Shown here: positions 8,211 to 16,706 of the stretch, in pieces
Numbering within the stretch: the stretch's first letter is position 1
How the letters are laid out: each line of letters starts with the position of its first letter
NCBI GenBank assembly: GCA_021734245.1
Contig: JAIPJH010000020.1
Coordinates: 1-34,825, forward strand
Length of the DNA stretch: 34,825 nucleotides
Source of the DNA: Candidatus Cloacimonadota bacterium
GTDB taxonomy: Bacteria > Cloacimonadota > Cloacimonadia > Cloacimonadales > TCS61
Direction: 5' to 3'
Made by a program: the position numbers and the translations under genes
The notes under the pieces: model-generated
What the model saw: only the letters and a program-made list of their open reading frames with translations
What the model was told of the DNA's origin: nothing
Database searches by the model: none

Positions 8211-8243
8211 AAAGAATTTGAAATTATAGGTAGGAGGTAATTT

Positions 8244-10814
8244 ATGAACATAAACAGATTTACCATAAAATCTCAGGAAGCTTTGGAAAAGGCGCGTCAG
8301 ATCGCTGAAGATTTTTGTCATCAGGAGATAACTCCTGTTCACCTGTTTTCGGCACTGGTTCAGCAGGAAGAAGGATTTACCAAATCACTTCTCAAAAAAC
8401 TGGATATTGAAAGTTCAGCTGTAGAAGAAGATCTGAATTCTTTTCTGCAAAACCAGCCGAAAATCGAAGGTGTTTATCAGACCGGACTTTCCAGAGAGTT
8501 GAATACTGTTTTTTCTGAAGCTGAAAAAGAAGCCGGAAAACTGCAGGATGAATACGTAAGTGTGGAACATCTGCTATTGGCAATCCTGGAAAAAGGCAAA
8601 CTTCCTTCTTCTCTCAATAAATATGGTTTATCCAAAGACAAAGTATTGAAAGCTTTAAAAGAAGTTCGGGGCAATCAGAAGGTAAGCGATCAGAACCCGG
8701 AAGCAAAATATCAAGCCCTGGAAAAATATGCTCGTAACCTGACTAAACTGGCCCGGCTGGGTAAACTCGATCCGGTGATCGGTCGTAATGATGAGATTAG
8801 AAGAACAATCCAGACGCTTTCGCGTCGCAGGAAAAATAATCCTGTTCTGATCGGAGAACCTGGAACTGGAAAAACAGCGATAGTGGAAGGCTTGGCTCGC
8901 CGAGTTGTGGACTTGGACGTTCCCGAAAACTTGAAGCACAAAGATATAGTGGAACTTGATATGGGCTCACTTCTGGCCGGAGCAAAATTTCGCGGTGAAT
9001 TTGAAGAACGCCTGAAAGCTGTGCTGAAAGAAGTAGAAAAAGCGGAAGGCAAGATAATTCTCTTCATTGATGAAATTCACACTGTTGTGGGAGCGGGAGC
9101 TGCGGAAGGTGCTGTGGACGCTTCGAATATGCTCAAACCCGCTCTGGCGCGTGGAACGCTGCATTGTATCGGGGCGACAACGTTGGATGAATACCGCAAA
9201 TACATCGAAAAAGATGCAGCTCTGGAACGTCGTTTCCAGCCTGTTCTGATTGATGAACCGAACGTAGAAGATACTATTTCCATTTTGCGGGGAATCAAAG
9301 AAAAATATGAAGTACATCATGGAGTGCAGATCACAGATACTGCTCTGGTTTCGGCAGCGATGCTTTCCAACAGATACATCTCGGATCGTTTCTTGCCCGA
9401 TAAAGCTATAGACTTAATGGATGAAGCCTGTTCCAGCCTGAGAATGGAGATCGATTCCATGCCGCAGGATCTGGAATTGGTAGAAAGAAAACTGCGCCAG
9501 TTGGAGATTGAAAAACTTTCTTTAAAACGGGAAAAAGACAAAGTTTCCAAAGAAAGAATGGAACTGATCAACCAGGAAATGGCTGACTTGAAAGAAAAGC
9601 AGGCAAATCTTCGTGTCCGTTGGGAACATGAAAAAAATCTTCTCAAACAGATCAGCGAACTTTCCGAAAAGATCGATCAGATAAAAGCAGAAGCCGAAAT
9701 TGCCGAACGAAAAGGAGAACTGGATAAAGTTTCCCGACTAAAATACGGTGAACTGGTGGATAAACAGAAACAACTGGAAGATCTGAAAGCAAAAGTGCAG
9801 GAAATTCCCAAAGACCAGCAGCTGCTCAAGGAAGTCGTGGATGAAGAAATGATCGCCGAAGTGGTGGCAAAATGGACAGGAATTCCAGTTTCCAAACTGA
9901 TGCAGAGCGAACTTGCGAAACTGGTAAAAATGGAAGATGTGCTTTCCAACCGAGTGGTCGGACAAAAAGAAGGAATTATTGCGCTGTCCAATGCAATCCG
10001 CCGTTCCCGCAGCGGACTTTCCGATGCCGATAAACCAATCGGCTCGTTCCTGTTCATGGGGCCAACCGGCGTGGGAAAAACCGAACTCGCCAAAACCTTG
10101 GCGGAGTTCATGTTCGATACAGACCGAGCCATCATCCGCATCGATATGAGCGAATTCATGGAAAAGCATTCCGTGGCGAGAATGATCGGTGCACCCCCCG
10201 GTTACGTTGGTTATGAAGAAGGCGGTTACCTCACGGAAGCGGTGCGCAGAAAACCATATTCCATCATTCTGCTGGATGAGATCGAAAAAGCACATCACGA
10301 TGTATTCAATATTCTTCTGCAAATTCTGGATGACGGTCGTTTGACCGACGGAAAAGGACGTACAGTAGATTTCAAAAACACAGTCATCATCATGACTTCC
10401 AACGTTGCTTCGCAGTTTATCTACGAAATGGGCGATAAACCGGAAGAAGAGATCAAAGCCAACCTGAAAGAAGCTTTGCAGCAGTATTTCCGTCCGGAAT
10501 TTTTGAATCGTCTGGATGATATCATCGTTTTCCACAGGTTGGATAAAGAGCAGATTCGCCAGATCGTGAAACTGCAGCTTAAAATTCTGAATAAACGGCT
10601 GAAAGATAAAAATATCGAATTGGAATTTTCGGAAGCAGCGCTGGATAAACTCACCGAAATGGGATTCGATCCGCAGTTTGGTGCGCGACCTTTGAAACGC
10701 GTGATCCAGAAAGAGATTGAAAACAGATTGGCAATTGAACTTTTGGAAGGTAATGTGCTGCCAGGTCAGAAAATTAAAATTGATGTGGAAGGGGATGAGT
10801 TTAAATTTAGTTAA
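8244..10814 (+). CDS. clpB: ClpB protein disaggregase (Hsp100)
   Basis: The 856-residue AAA+ chaperone extracts polypeptides from aggregates together with DnaK and small heat-shock proteins. The Clp-N domain spans about 1-145. NBD1 has Walker A GEPGTGKT (204-211) and Walker B IILFIDE (271-277). A long coiled-coil middle domain (about 405-530), diagnostic of ClpB over ClpA/ClpC, follows. NBD2 has Walker [10 protein letters not shown] (from about 605), Walker B near [15 protein letters not shown], and the ClpB C-terminal domain with GARPLKR. Length matches E. coli ClpB (857). TAGGAGGTAATTT precedes the start. It stands alone between two repeat-rich gaps, although Hsp20, its usual collaborator, is nearby on the opposite strand. 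Confidence 0.97.
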   Translation: MNINRFTIKSQEALEKARQIAEDFCHQEITPVHLFSALVQQEEGFTKSLLKKLDIESSAVEEDLNSFLQNQPKIEGVYQTGLSRELNTVFSEAEKEAGKLQDEYVSVEHLLLAILEKGKLPSSLNKYGLSKDKVLKALKEVRGNQKVSDQNPEAKYQALEKYARNLTKLARLGKLDPVIGRNDEIRRTIQTLSRRRKNNPVLIGEPGTGKTAIVEGLARRVVDLDVPENLKHKDIVELDMGSLLAGAKFRGEFEERLKAVLKEVEKAEGKIILFIDEIHTVVGAGAAEGAVDASNMLKPALARGTLHCIGATTLDEYRKYIEKDAALERRFQPVLIDEPNVEDTISILRGIKEKYEVHHGVQITDTALVSAAMLSNRYISDRFLPDKAIDLMDEACSSLRMEIDSMPQDLELVERKLRQLEIEKLSLKREKDKVSKERMELINQEMADLKEKQANLRVRWEHEKNLLKQISELSEKIDQIKAEAEIAERKGELDKVSRLKYGELVDKQKQLEDLKAKVQEIPKDQQLLKEVVDEEMIAEVVAKWTGIPVSKLMQSELAKLVKMEDVLSNRVVGQKEGIIALSNAIRRSRSGLSDADKPIGSFLFMGPTGVGKTELAKTLAEFMFDTDRAIIRIDMSEFMEKHSVARMIGAPPGYVGYEEGGYLTEAVRRKPYSIILLDEIEKAHHDVFNILLQILDDGRLTDGKGRTVDFKNTVIIMTSNVASQFIYEMGDKPEEEIKANLKEALQQYFRPEFLNRLDDIIVFHRLDKEQIRQIVKLQLKILNKRLKDKNIELEFSEAALDKLTEMGFDPQFGARPLKRVIQKEIENRLAIELLEGNVLPGQKIKIDVEGDEFKFS

Positions 10815-10904
10815 CCCATCTGCAATCTTCCCTTAACCAGCCTTCGTGTTACTACGGCACGGCAGGCAGGGCAGAACGTAGAAAAGCAGGAAGAAGCGAC
10901 ACTT

Positions 10905-10967
10905 GTTCCCAAACTCCGGTTTATCGCATCGTAGTTCAGCGAAGTCGGATTTGGGAACTTTTTTTTT
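10905..10967 (+). terminator. Possible clpB terminator: inverted repeat followed by a T9 run
   Basis: GTTCCCAAA (10905-10913) and TTTGGGAAC (10950-10958) are perfect 9-bp inverted arms. The 3' arm runs directly into nine T residues (10959-10967). The 36-base loop is long for an intrinsic terminator, and the arm sequence resembles the TCCT-loop hairpins near 8041, so this may be a dispersed repeat serving as terminator. Confidence 0.45.
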
Positions 10968-11000
10968 GAAACTCCTGTTTTGTTTTTAACTCACTCTTGG

Positions 11001-11030
11001 CTCTCCCCTCTCTTACAAAGAGGGTACAGC
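11001..11030 (+). repeat. Partial copy of the nested palindromic repeat
   Basis: CTCTCCCCTCTCTTACAAAG followed by AGGGTACAGC parallels the right half of the element at 8111-8210 (CTCCCCTTACAAAGGGGAGCAG). The left half is missing. Confidence 0.4.
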
Positions 11031-11314
11031 AGGCAAAAGTCGGGAAATATTTTTCGGTAATATCAACGATCTTCATTTTTCACCTTCCTATTTTCAACAC
11101 TAATTTAGTGTAGAAAAGTGTCCAGTGTAATCTTGGCACAGAGGGGCATTCCAAGTATAATAAAGAAGAAGTAATATTGAAGTTTTTCAGCAAGTAGTCA
11201 CGAAATCAATGTAAGCTATGAATATTAAAAAAGTTACACAAAAAGTGCTTGACAGATAAGCCAGCATAAAAAAAAACAAGTACCGATGATTAATTTATAA
11301 GGAGATATAAAGTT

Positions 11315-11611
11315 ATGACAAAAGCAGATTTAGTAAGAATCGTATCAGCAGAAACAGGCATCATTCGCAAAGATGTTGCTCTGGCAGTAGACGCTTTTCT
11401 GGAAGCAGTAAAAGATTCAATGAAAGATGGGAAACATATCGAGATCAGAGGATTCGGAACTTTCAAACTTAAAGAAAGAAAAGAAAGAATCGGCCGCAAT
11501 CCAAAAACAGAAGAAAAAGTTACAGTTCCTCGCCGTGTAGTTCCTACCTTCAAATTTTCAAGAGCTTTCAAAGACGAAGTGGATGAAGCCAACCAGAACC
11601 TGCTGAAATAG
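11315..11611 (+). CDS. hup: HU-family histone-like DNA-binding protein
   Basis: The 98-residue protein bends and compacts DNA as a dimer. It shows the HU/IHF pattern: a helical N-terminal half, then IEIRGFGTFKLKERKERIGRNPKT, which forms the beta arms with the RNP motif (about 48-72), and a C-terminal FKFSRAFKDEV helix. At 98 residues it is slightly longer than canonical HU (90). GGAGATATAAAG precedes the start. A TTGACA box lies 66 bases upstream without a recognisable -10. It is followed 11 bases later by a 31-codon microprotein gene and then a terminator, forming a short bicistronic unit. Confidence 0.95.
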   Translation: MTKADLVRIVSAETGIIRKDVALAVDAFLEAVKDSMKDGKHIEIRGFGTFKLKERKERIGRNPKTEEKVTVPRRVVPTFKFSRAFKDEVDEANQNLLK

Positions 11612-11622
11612 TTGGAGGATTA

Positions 11623-11718
11623 ATGCCCTGCGGAAAAAAAAGAAAAAGATACAAGATCAGTAATCACAAAAGAAAAAAACGTCTGCGTAAAAACAGACAC
11701 AAGAAAAAGGGTAAATAA
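11623..11718 (+). CDS. 31-residue AURKAIP1/COX24-type basic microprotein (probable ribosomal protein)
   Basis: GGAGGATTA precedes an ATG opening a 31-codon frame. It encodes MPCGKKRKRYKISNHKRKKR followed by LRKNRHKKKGK. More than half of the residues are Lys, Arg or His. This pattern matches the bacterial AURKAIP1/COX24-domain microproteins of FCB bacteria, related to the mitochondrial small-subunit protein mS38; I rely on memory of the family and have run no search. The gene is too short for most gene callers. Its position 11 bases after hup and before a terminator indicates co-transcription with HU. The ribosome association comes from the family; direct evidence here is only the sequence and the ribosome binding site. 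Confidence 0.85.
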   Translation: MPCGKKRKRYKISNHKRKKRLRKNRHKKKGK

Positions 11719-11745
11719 ATAATTATTAAGCTCTATTAATAAATT

Positions 11746-11778
11746 TGCCGGGAACTCAACTGAGATCTCGGCATTTTT
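11746..11778 (+). terminator. Rho-independent terminator of the hup-microprotein unit
   Basis: TGCCGGGA (11746-11753) pairs with TCTCGGCA (11766-11773) through eight pairs including one G-U. The loop can form a further CTCA/TGAG helix. Five T residues follow at once. It lies 28 bases after the microprotein stop. Confidence 0.8.
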
Positions 11779-11843
11779 ATTATCAGATGATCTTAGATTT
11801 ACGATTAACGATTTGAGATTTACGAAGTCTTAATAATAAATAC

Positions 11844-11918
11844 GCGTCATCCTGAGGAATCCTTTAGCCCGACTTGCGACTGTGTCCGGCGAAGCTCTGC
11901 GAAGACGGAAGGATCTCG
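11844..11918. repeat. Dispersed CGTCATCCTGAGG...GGAAGGATCT repeat
   Basis: The outer bases form a short inverted pair (ATCCT / AGGAT) around a GC-richer core containing GCGAAGCTCTGCGAAGACGG-like repeats. The 11-base word CGTCATCCTGA also occurs at 2766-2776 in another intergenic gap. Such sequences are common as non-coding dispersed repeats in many genomes. Confidence 0.5.
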
Positions 11919-12105
11919 TGAAATTCTGCAAGCTTTACTGCTAGCCGTTTAAAAGAATGTTGAACTTCACGTTTTGAGGAGTCTTTTCGTTCATTATCTA
12001 CGTCTTGAAAATTTTCAAATAACCGATAGTGGAAGATCAGCAAAAACATTAAGATTTATCGAAATGGTTAAAACCATTGTAAATTTTATTATCGGGATTA
12101 TGTTT

Positions 12106-12125
12106 CCCACGAATGAATTCGTGGG
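12106..12125. repeat. Perfect 20-base palindrome
   Basis: CCCACGAATGAATTCGTGGG forms a 9-bp stem around a two-base centre. It is followed by CTTTTGTG, too poor a T run for a good terminator on the plus strand. It could be a hairpin repeat or a weak terminator. Confidence 0.45.
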
Positions 12126-12175
12126 CTTTTGTGATTTACGAAGTCAAAAAAAAGCGATTATGATTTGAATCTTTT

Positions 12176-12240
12176 CTGAAGTCTGAAGTCTGAAGTCTGA
12201 AGTCTGAAGTCTGAAGTCTGAAGTCTGAAGTCTGAAGTCT
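12176..12240. repeat. 7-bp tandem repeat (CTGAAGT), about nine copies
   Basis: Nine perfect CTGAAGT units plus two bases run without interruption. Two degenerate units (AAACTCT, AAATTCT) follow on the right. It lies just beyond the 3' end of the DUF523 gene, outside any coding region. Perfect short repeats of this kind usually vary in copy number between strains. Confidence 0.9.
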
Positions 12241-12256
12241 AAACTCTAAATTCTAC

Positions 12257-12670
12257 CTACAATTCTTCTTCTGTAATAATCTCAATTCCATTTTCTGCCA
12301 GAAGTTCTGCTGTAATGCCGTTTCCAGATTTTATGATTCCACTGAATGAGCCATCGTAAATTTCACCAAATCCACAGGAAGGCGAACACTGTTTCAGGAT
12401 TGCCTTTTTACAACCGATCATTTGAGCGATTTTCAATGTTTCTTCTGCACCTTTTTGGAAGTTCTCAGTTACATCTATCTTGCGATTTGAAATGACTTGA
12501 TCACCTACAATTTCGGCTGGATTGCGCGGAGTGGAAAGTCCGCCAAGTTGTTCGGGACAAACCGGAATTGCCAAACCTTTCTTCACCAGCTCCACAACTT
12601 TATCGCACTTGTTGTCGCCACCGTCGTATTTACATTTAATTCCTGCCAGACAGGCACTTACCAGGATCAT
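12257..12670 (-). CDS. DUF523/TudS-like iron-sulfur protein
   Basis: The 137-residue product matches DUF523 throughout: SACLAG (C7) near the start, YDGG, then CPEQLGGLSTPRNPAE (C38 onward) and KQCSPSCG (C95, C99). Characterised members (TudS) bind a [4Fe-4S] cluster through three cysteines and remove sulfur from thiouracil; whether this one has that activity is unknown. A start 12 codons upstream exists, but 12670 is better. It gives the family N-terminus MILVSACLAG, has GGAG eight bases ahead, and lies one base after the stop of the preceding DUF3795 gene (TAAaATG), so translation is probably coupled. It is the last gene of the rho-mutS operon. Confidence 0.88.
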   Translation of the reverse strand: MILVSACLAGIKCKYDGGDNKCDKVVELVKKGLAIPVCPEQLGGLSTPRNPAEIVGDQVISNRKIDVTENFQKGAEETLKIAQMIGCKKAILKQCSPSCGFGEIYDGSFSGIIKSGNGITAELLAENGIEIITEEEL

Positions 12671-12671
12671 T

Positions 12672-13094
12672 TTATAACTCCAGCTTTCCCTTGAAATAAC
12701 GCTCACGGTTTTGCTTGGCTTTTTTTTCTGCCCATTCCGTTATTCCCAATTTTTTGATCTGACACAAATTAAAAAGCTTCAAATTATGTGGTCTTTTATC
12801 AGCCAGATCAGCAAAAGGATGAAGATTGTTACATGGCATTTCGTCACATTCAACGCAGGAATAAATTCCTTTTCCTGTGATACATCTAAACACTTTACAG
12901 GAACTGTTCATATCCAGAAATCCAATTTGCCCCTTTTCTGCCCGGCAACCTCGACAGGACACCTTTTCTTCCGGAATTTTCAATTTATCAGCTATCATTT
13001 TTTTTAGTTTTTCATTTTCTGCAGCTTGATAGATTAGACAATTCCAGCAGTCCAAACCGCAGGGAGCGGTTAATTGTTGATAATCGATATTCAT
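12672..13094 (-). CDS. DUF3795 cysteine-rich protein
   Basis: The 140-residue protein opens with TAPCGLDCWNCLIYQA and continues with SCRGCRAEKG, CKVFRCITGKGIYSCVECDEMPC. This is the DUF3795 arrangement, with about twelve cysteines in CxxC-type clusters suited to binding zinc or an Fe-S cluster. The family has no established biochemical role. Its ATG overlaps the mutS stop by one base (TAATG), with AGGAG upstream inside mutS. The next gene, also a cysteine-rich family, starts one base after its stop. Confidence 0.85.
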   Translation of the reverse strand: MNIDYQQLTAPCGLDCWNCLIYQAAENEKLKKMIADKLKIPEEKVSCRGCRAEKGQIGFLDMNSSCKVFRCITGKGIYSCVECDEMPCNNLHPFADLADKRPHNLKLFNLCQIKKLGITEWAEKKAKQNRERYFKGKLEL

Positions 13095-15745
13095 TATAAT
13101 TTCTCCTGAAGTTCCGATAGAATTTTTATTGCTTCCAGCGGAGTCATATTTTCCACATCCATGTTTCTAATTTCTTCTAGAATCTCATTTTTTTGATCTG
13201 ACTTTTCGATGATAGCTTCAAAAATATTCATCTGGCTGGAAGCTGATTTCAATTGTTTTCTTGCTGTTGCCGTCAAGCCTTGAGCGCTTAATTCATGCTC
13301 TTCCAGATTTTGCAGGATCTGCTTTGCTCTGGAAATAACACGCTTGGGAATTCCTGCCAGACGAGCTACTTGAATTCCATAACTTTGATCGGCAGTACCA
13401 CGTTCTATTTTGCGAAGGAAAATAATTTCGTCATTCCATTCTTTCACGACCACATTCAGATTTTTGACTTTATCCAGCACATTTTCCAATTCTGTGAGTT
13501 CATGGTAATGTGTGGCAAAAAGAGTTTTCGCGGATATTTTTTTGTTATTATGAATATATTCCACGATCGACCAGGCCAGACTCAAACCATCAAAAGTACT
13601 GGTACCACGCCCGATTTCATCCAACAAAATAAGCGAATTGGGAGTTGCAGAATTCAAGATATTGGCAGTTTCGATCATTTCTACCAGGAACGTGCTCTGC
13701 CCCATCGCCAGATTATCAGATGCACCCACGCGAGTGAAAACTTTATCGAAAACAGGAAGATCAGCACTTTCTGCCGGAATGAAACTTCCCATTTGTGCCA
13801 TTATTACCAGAAGTCCAACCTGGCGCAGATATGTAGATTTTCCTGCCATGTTTGGTCCAGTTATCAAGCTGATCATATTTTCATCGGAAATCTGCACATC
13901 ATTGGGAATGAACTCTTCATTTTCCAGGATTCGTTCAATGACTGGATGGCGGCTATTTATAATTTTTACAATTCCTTCATCATTGAACTGCGGACGGCAA
14001 TAATTGTTGTGATATGCCAGGTAAGCCAGGTTCGAAAGTGCATCCAGATTTGCCACCACTTCCACGAATTTCTGCATCATTTCCACTTTTTCATACAGCT
14101 CTTCCCGAATATCGGAAAAAAGTTCGTATTCCAGGCTTTTGATGCGTTCTTCCGCTCCCAGAACTTTTGCTTCATATTCTTTTAGTTCCGGACTGATGTA
14201 ACGTTCGGCATTTACCAGAGTCTGCTTACGAATATAATGTTCCGGAACTTTATCTTTGTGGGTTTTGGTAACTTCCAGGTAATATCCAAAAACTCGATTG
14301 TAACCTACTTTTAAAGAAGAAATTCCGGTACTTTTACGTTCTTCTTCTTCAAGTCGGAAAATCCAGCTTTTGCCGCTTTTACTGATCTCTCGCAGTTCAT
14401 CGAGATCTTTATTGAAACCATCTTTGATGATATTCCCATCTGTAATTTGCAGTGGTGCTTCTTCTTCGATAGCAGAATCGATAAGATCGATAATCTCAGA
14501 ATAATCTACGATCTGGGAATGCAATTCACTCAAAAGCTGATTATCCAGTTCTGAAATTATTTTTGCCAGAAGCGGTGCAGTATCCAGATAATTCCGTAAA
14601 GCAATCACATCACGTGGATTCACTCGCATCGAACCTATTTTACTGAGAATGCGGCTCAGGTCACCGACATTTTTCAGGATCGAGCGAATATCTTCTGTCA
14701 GCAGGAATTCTTCTTTTAAAATCTGCACAGCATCGAGCCGTTTATTTATCTGCTCTGCATCAATGAGAGGATTCAGCAGCCATTCTGTTATTTTACGAGC
14801 TCCCATCGCTGTTTCAGTTTTATTCAAAATCGAGATAAGACTGCCAAAACTGGTGCCGTAGCGCATCGATTTTAGAAGTTCCAGATTTCTGCGAGTCGTT
14901 TCATCCAGCTGCATATAGTTTTCCAGAGAATAAAATCGCAAGTTGCTAATATGCTTAAGATTATCATTCTTTAAAGATTTAATGTAAGAAAGCGCAACTC
15001 CGGCAGCTGTTCTACCAAGCGGTTTATGACGTGCTCCCAGACCTTCCAGAGTTGTAATTCCAAAGTGTGATTTCAAGGTTCGATCTGCCTCTTCCGTGTC
15101 GAAATACCAGTTGTCGAAAACTGTGATCGTGGGTTGCGGTTCCAATTTCAGCTTTTGGATATCTACTTCCATTTCTTCATTTTGAACGATAATTTCTTTA
15201 GTTTGAAAACGGATAAGTTCATTGGCAAGTTGATCATTTTCCAATTCCGTAAACAGAAAATCTGCTGTAGAAACATCCAGCAATGCAAGACCGGTTTTTG
15301 ATTTATTTTCTGGTTTATAAATTACTGCCAGATAATTATTTGCCGTCGATTCGATTAGATTGCCATCGATTATCGAACCAGGCGTGATGATATCGACAAT
15401 GTCACGTTTCACTAAACCTTTTGCCAATTTGGGATCTTCCATTTGTTCACAGATCACAATCTTCATACCGGCTTTTACCAGTTTATCCAGATAATTGTTG
15501 AGTGCATGATGCGGAAAACCAGCCAACGGAATCGGGTCATCGGCTTTTTTATCGCGGGCTGTCAGCGTGATCCCCAGAATTTTGGATGCAGTTTTAGCAT
15601 CTTCAAAAAAGGTTTCGTAAAAATCTCCCATTCTAAAAAGCAGCAGTTTATCGGGATGTTTATCTTTGATCTGCATAAACTGCTTCAGCATCGGTGTAAG
15701 TTTTTTCTTTTTTGTTTTCTCGGGTTGAGTTTTTTTTGTCTTCAT
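13094..15745 (-). CDS. mutS: DNA mismatch repair protein MutS
   Basis: The 883-residue protein recognises mismatches and small loops and recruits MutL. The mismatch-reading F-Y-E is at residues 42-44 (RMGDFYETF). The connector, lever and clamp domains occupy about 130-560. The ATPase domain has Walker A GPNMAGKST (about 629-637), LLDEIGRGTSTFDG and FATHYHEL. The C-terminus ends with the helix-turn-helix dimerisation segment plus a tail. Length is slightly above E. coli MutS (853). The N-terminal 17 residues are a Lys/Thr-rich extension. The start lies one base after the preceding stop and lacks a clear Shine-Dalgarno sequence, so it probably depends on translational coupling. Confidence 0.97.
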   Translation of the reverse strand: MKTKKTQPEKTKKKKLTPMLKQFMQIKDKHPDKLLLFRMGDFYETFFEDAKTASKILGITLTARDKKADDPIPLAGFPHHALNNYLDKLVKAGMKIVICEQMEDPKLAKGLVKRDIVDIITPGSIIDGNLIESTANNYLAVIYKPENKSKTGLALLDVSTADFLFTELENDQLANELIRFQTKEIIVQNEEMEVDIQKLKLEPQPTITVFDNWYFDTEEADRTLKSHFGITTLEGLGARHKPLGRTAAGVALSYIKSLKNDNLKHISNLRFYSLENYMQLDETTRRNLELLKSMRYGTSFGSLISILNKTETAMGARKITEWLLNPLIDAEQINKRLDAVQILKEEFLLTEDIRSILKNVGDLSRILSKIGSMRVNPRDVIALRNYLDTAPLLAKIISELDNQLLSELHSQIVDYSEIIDLIDSAIEEEAPLQITDGNIIKDGFNKDLDELREISKSGKSWIFRLEEEERKSTGISSLKVGYNRVFGYYLEVTKTHKDKVPEHYIRKQTLVNAERYISPELKEYEAKVLGAEERIKSLEYELFSDIREELYEKVEMMQKFVEVVANLDALSNLAYLAYHNNYCRPQFNDEGIVKIINSRHPVIERILENEEFIPNDVQISDENMISLITGPNMAGKSTYLRQVGLLVIMAQMGSFIPAESADLPVFDKVFTRVGASDNLAMGQSTFLVEMIETANILNSATPNSLILLDEIGRGTSTFDGLSLAWSIVEYIHNNKKISAKTLFATHYHELTELENVLDKVKNLNVVVKEWNDEIIFLRKIERGTADQSYGIQVARLAGIPKRVISRAKQILQNLEEHELSAQGLTATARKQLKSASSQMNIFEAIIEKSDQKNEILEEIRNMDVENMTPLEAIKILSELQEKL

Positions 15746-15746
15746 T

Positions 15747-16706
15747 TTAGTCGTATTTTTTTACCAGGAAAGATTTTATGCCGTTCTTTTCCAACTTTTT
15801 CATGGCACTTGTCAGTTTTGTTTCATCCGGAAAAGGACCGACCATGACCACATTTAGTTTCTTACTATTTTTTATCTTGGTAAAAACAGAATAACTGTAA
15901 CCGATAGTTTTAATTTTGCTTCCCAGTTTATTGGCATTTTGCCTGGAACTGAACGCTCCAACCTGGAGATAAAGTTTGTTTTCATTTTGATTTTGATCAG
16001 GTGGTTTCTTATTAGGATCGACCAGTAAATAGGAACTGAAAGCGGAAAGATCAATGTCGATTTTATCTTCATTTTTTAGTTTATAAATTCGTTCTTCTGC
16101 CATGTAGCTGTATTGATGATAAGGAAATTCCTGTTTCAATTTTTTGTAATAAACCAGTGCTGAAGTGAAGTCGGAAAGCAGTTCCTGGCAATTTCCCAAT
16201 TTGAAATAAAGCAGTGGAATATTGTCGCTTATATACTTGGAAACACGTAATTCTTCCAAAGTTTCATACGCTTTTTTGTAGTTACCTTTCATCAGATAAG
16301 CTTCCGTCATCAGGAAAAAAGCAGATTCTACTTTATGAAAATCTTCCGAATCAGCAATATAAATTTGAGCGGAAATAATTGCCAGCTGATACTGCTCATT
16401 TTTCAGATAGGCTTTTGCCAGCCAATATTGTTTATCTTCGATTAGTGGAGAATAAATCTCTTTAAGGTAGGAAACAGCTTCAGCATAATTTCGATCCAGC
16501 AGATTCAGTTTTGCCAGATCAAGCAAGGCGAATTGTCCGTATAGACTGTCTTTGCAGGAAGTTGCCAGATCAAGTAGTTCAGGCTCAAATTTCTTTCTAT
16601 CCTGCTGATCGATTGCTTTCTTATATTTTGTTTCCAGGGCAGATTTCGCACAAAATATTTGTGAACAAAACAGCAAACATACAGCTATAAAAATTCCCGA
16701 TCTCAT
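15747..16706 (-). CDS. Secreted TPR protein with C-terminal SPOR domain
   Basis: The 319-residue precursor has a signal peptide (hydrophobic about 4-18, ending FCAKSA). Tetratricopeptide-like helical pairs fill about 25-215 (for example YAEAVSYLKEIYSP, LMKGNYKKAYETLEEL, and FTSALVYYKKLKQEFP). The C-terminal SPOR domain (about 240-317) starts LYLQVGAFSSRQNANKLGSKI and ends VMVGPFPDETKLTSAMKKL. SPOR domains bind denuded glycan strands at division septa, so an envelope or cell-division role is likely. The ATG overlaps the stop of the U32 gene by one base. Confidence is high for architecture and low for specific function. Confidence 0.85.
   Translation of the reverse strand: MRSGIFIAVCLLFCSQIFCAKSALETKYKKAIDQQDRKKFEPELLDLATSCKDSLYGQFALLDLAKLNLLDRNYAEAVSYLKEIYSPLIEDKQYWLAKAYLKNEQYQLAIISAQIYIADSEDFHKVESAFFLMTEAYLMKGNYKKAYETLEELRVSKYISDNIPLLYFKLGNCQELLSDFTSALVYYKKLKQEFPYHQYSYMAEERIYKLKNEDKIDIDLSAFSSYLLVDPNKKPPDQNQNENKLYLQVGAFSSRQNANKLGSKIKTIGYSYSVFTKIKNSKKLNVVMVGPFPDETKLTSAMKKLEKNGIKSFLVKKYD

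Larger units (their letters stand above)
7854..8243 (+). other. Intergenic region rich in palindromes, no gene
   Basis: This 390-base gap has no credible gene. It holds, in order: a CCCCAA...TTGGGG hairpin (7865-7884), which lacks a T run but sits just after the nitroreductase stop; a perfect 11-bp inverted repeat TTGAAAAGGCT/AGCCTTTTCAA (7979-7989 and 8014-8024); two hairpins with TCCT loops (8041-8062 and 8073-8092); and a roughly 100-bp nested palindrome (8111-8210). The clpB ribosome binding site TAGGAGG lies at the right end. No sigma-32 or CIRCE site was recognised ahead of clpB. Confidence 0.7.
10815..11314 (+). other. Intergenic region between clpB and HU, repeats and promoter region, no gene
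   Basis: The 500-base gap has no convincing gene. The first part is composed of repeat debris: a GC-richer patch (10840-10900) unlike the surrounding A+T-rich DNA, a long inverted repeat with a T run (10905-10967), a small TCCT-loop hairpin (10969-10980), and a partial copy of the nested palindrome (11001-11030). From about 11100 onward it is A+T-rich and ends with TTGACA at 11249-11254, 60 bases before the HU start. Confidence 0.65.
11719..12256. other. Intergenic region between convergent units: terminator, dispersed repeats, tandem repeat
   Basis: Besides the terminator at 11746, this 538-base gap holds a CGTCATCCTGAGG...GGAAGGATCT element (11844-11918), the perfect palindrome CCCACGAATGAATTCGTGGG (12106-12125), two copies of GATTTACGAAGTC (about 11817 and 12132), and a 7-bp tandem array (12176-12240). 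Short reading frames across it on both strands lack ribosome binding sites and family features. The region separates two convergent transcription units. Confidence 0.7.

Noticed and set aside
8109-8342. Minus-strand 77-codon frame before clpB
   Set aside because: It is made of the nested palindrome and the antisense of the clpB start.
9738-10535. Long minus-strand frame (265 codons) opposite clpB
   Set aside because: It is antisense to a strongly conserved AAA+ domain, and its composition (many His, Phe, Cys) is typical of a shadow frame.
11864-12049. Minus-strand 61-codon frame between the hup unit and DUF523
   Set aside because: It lies over a dispersed GC-richer repeat, with no ribosome binding site and no family resemblance.
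12176-12240. Possible CRISPR-like array
   Set aside because: Units are 7 bp, contiguous and without spacers; it is a simple tandem repeat.
13295-14185. Long plus-strand frame (296 codons) opposite mutS
   Set aside because: It covers the reverse complement of the MutS ATPase and clamp domains, and is rich in Phe, His, Ile and Cys without any recognisable motif.
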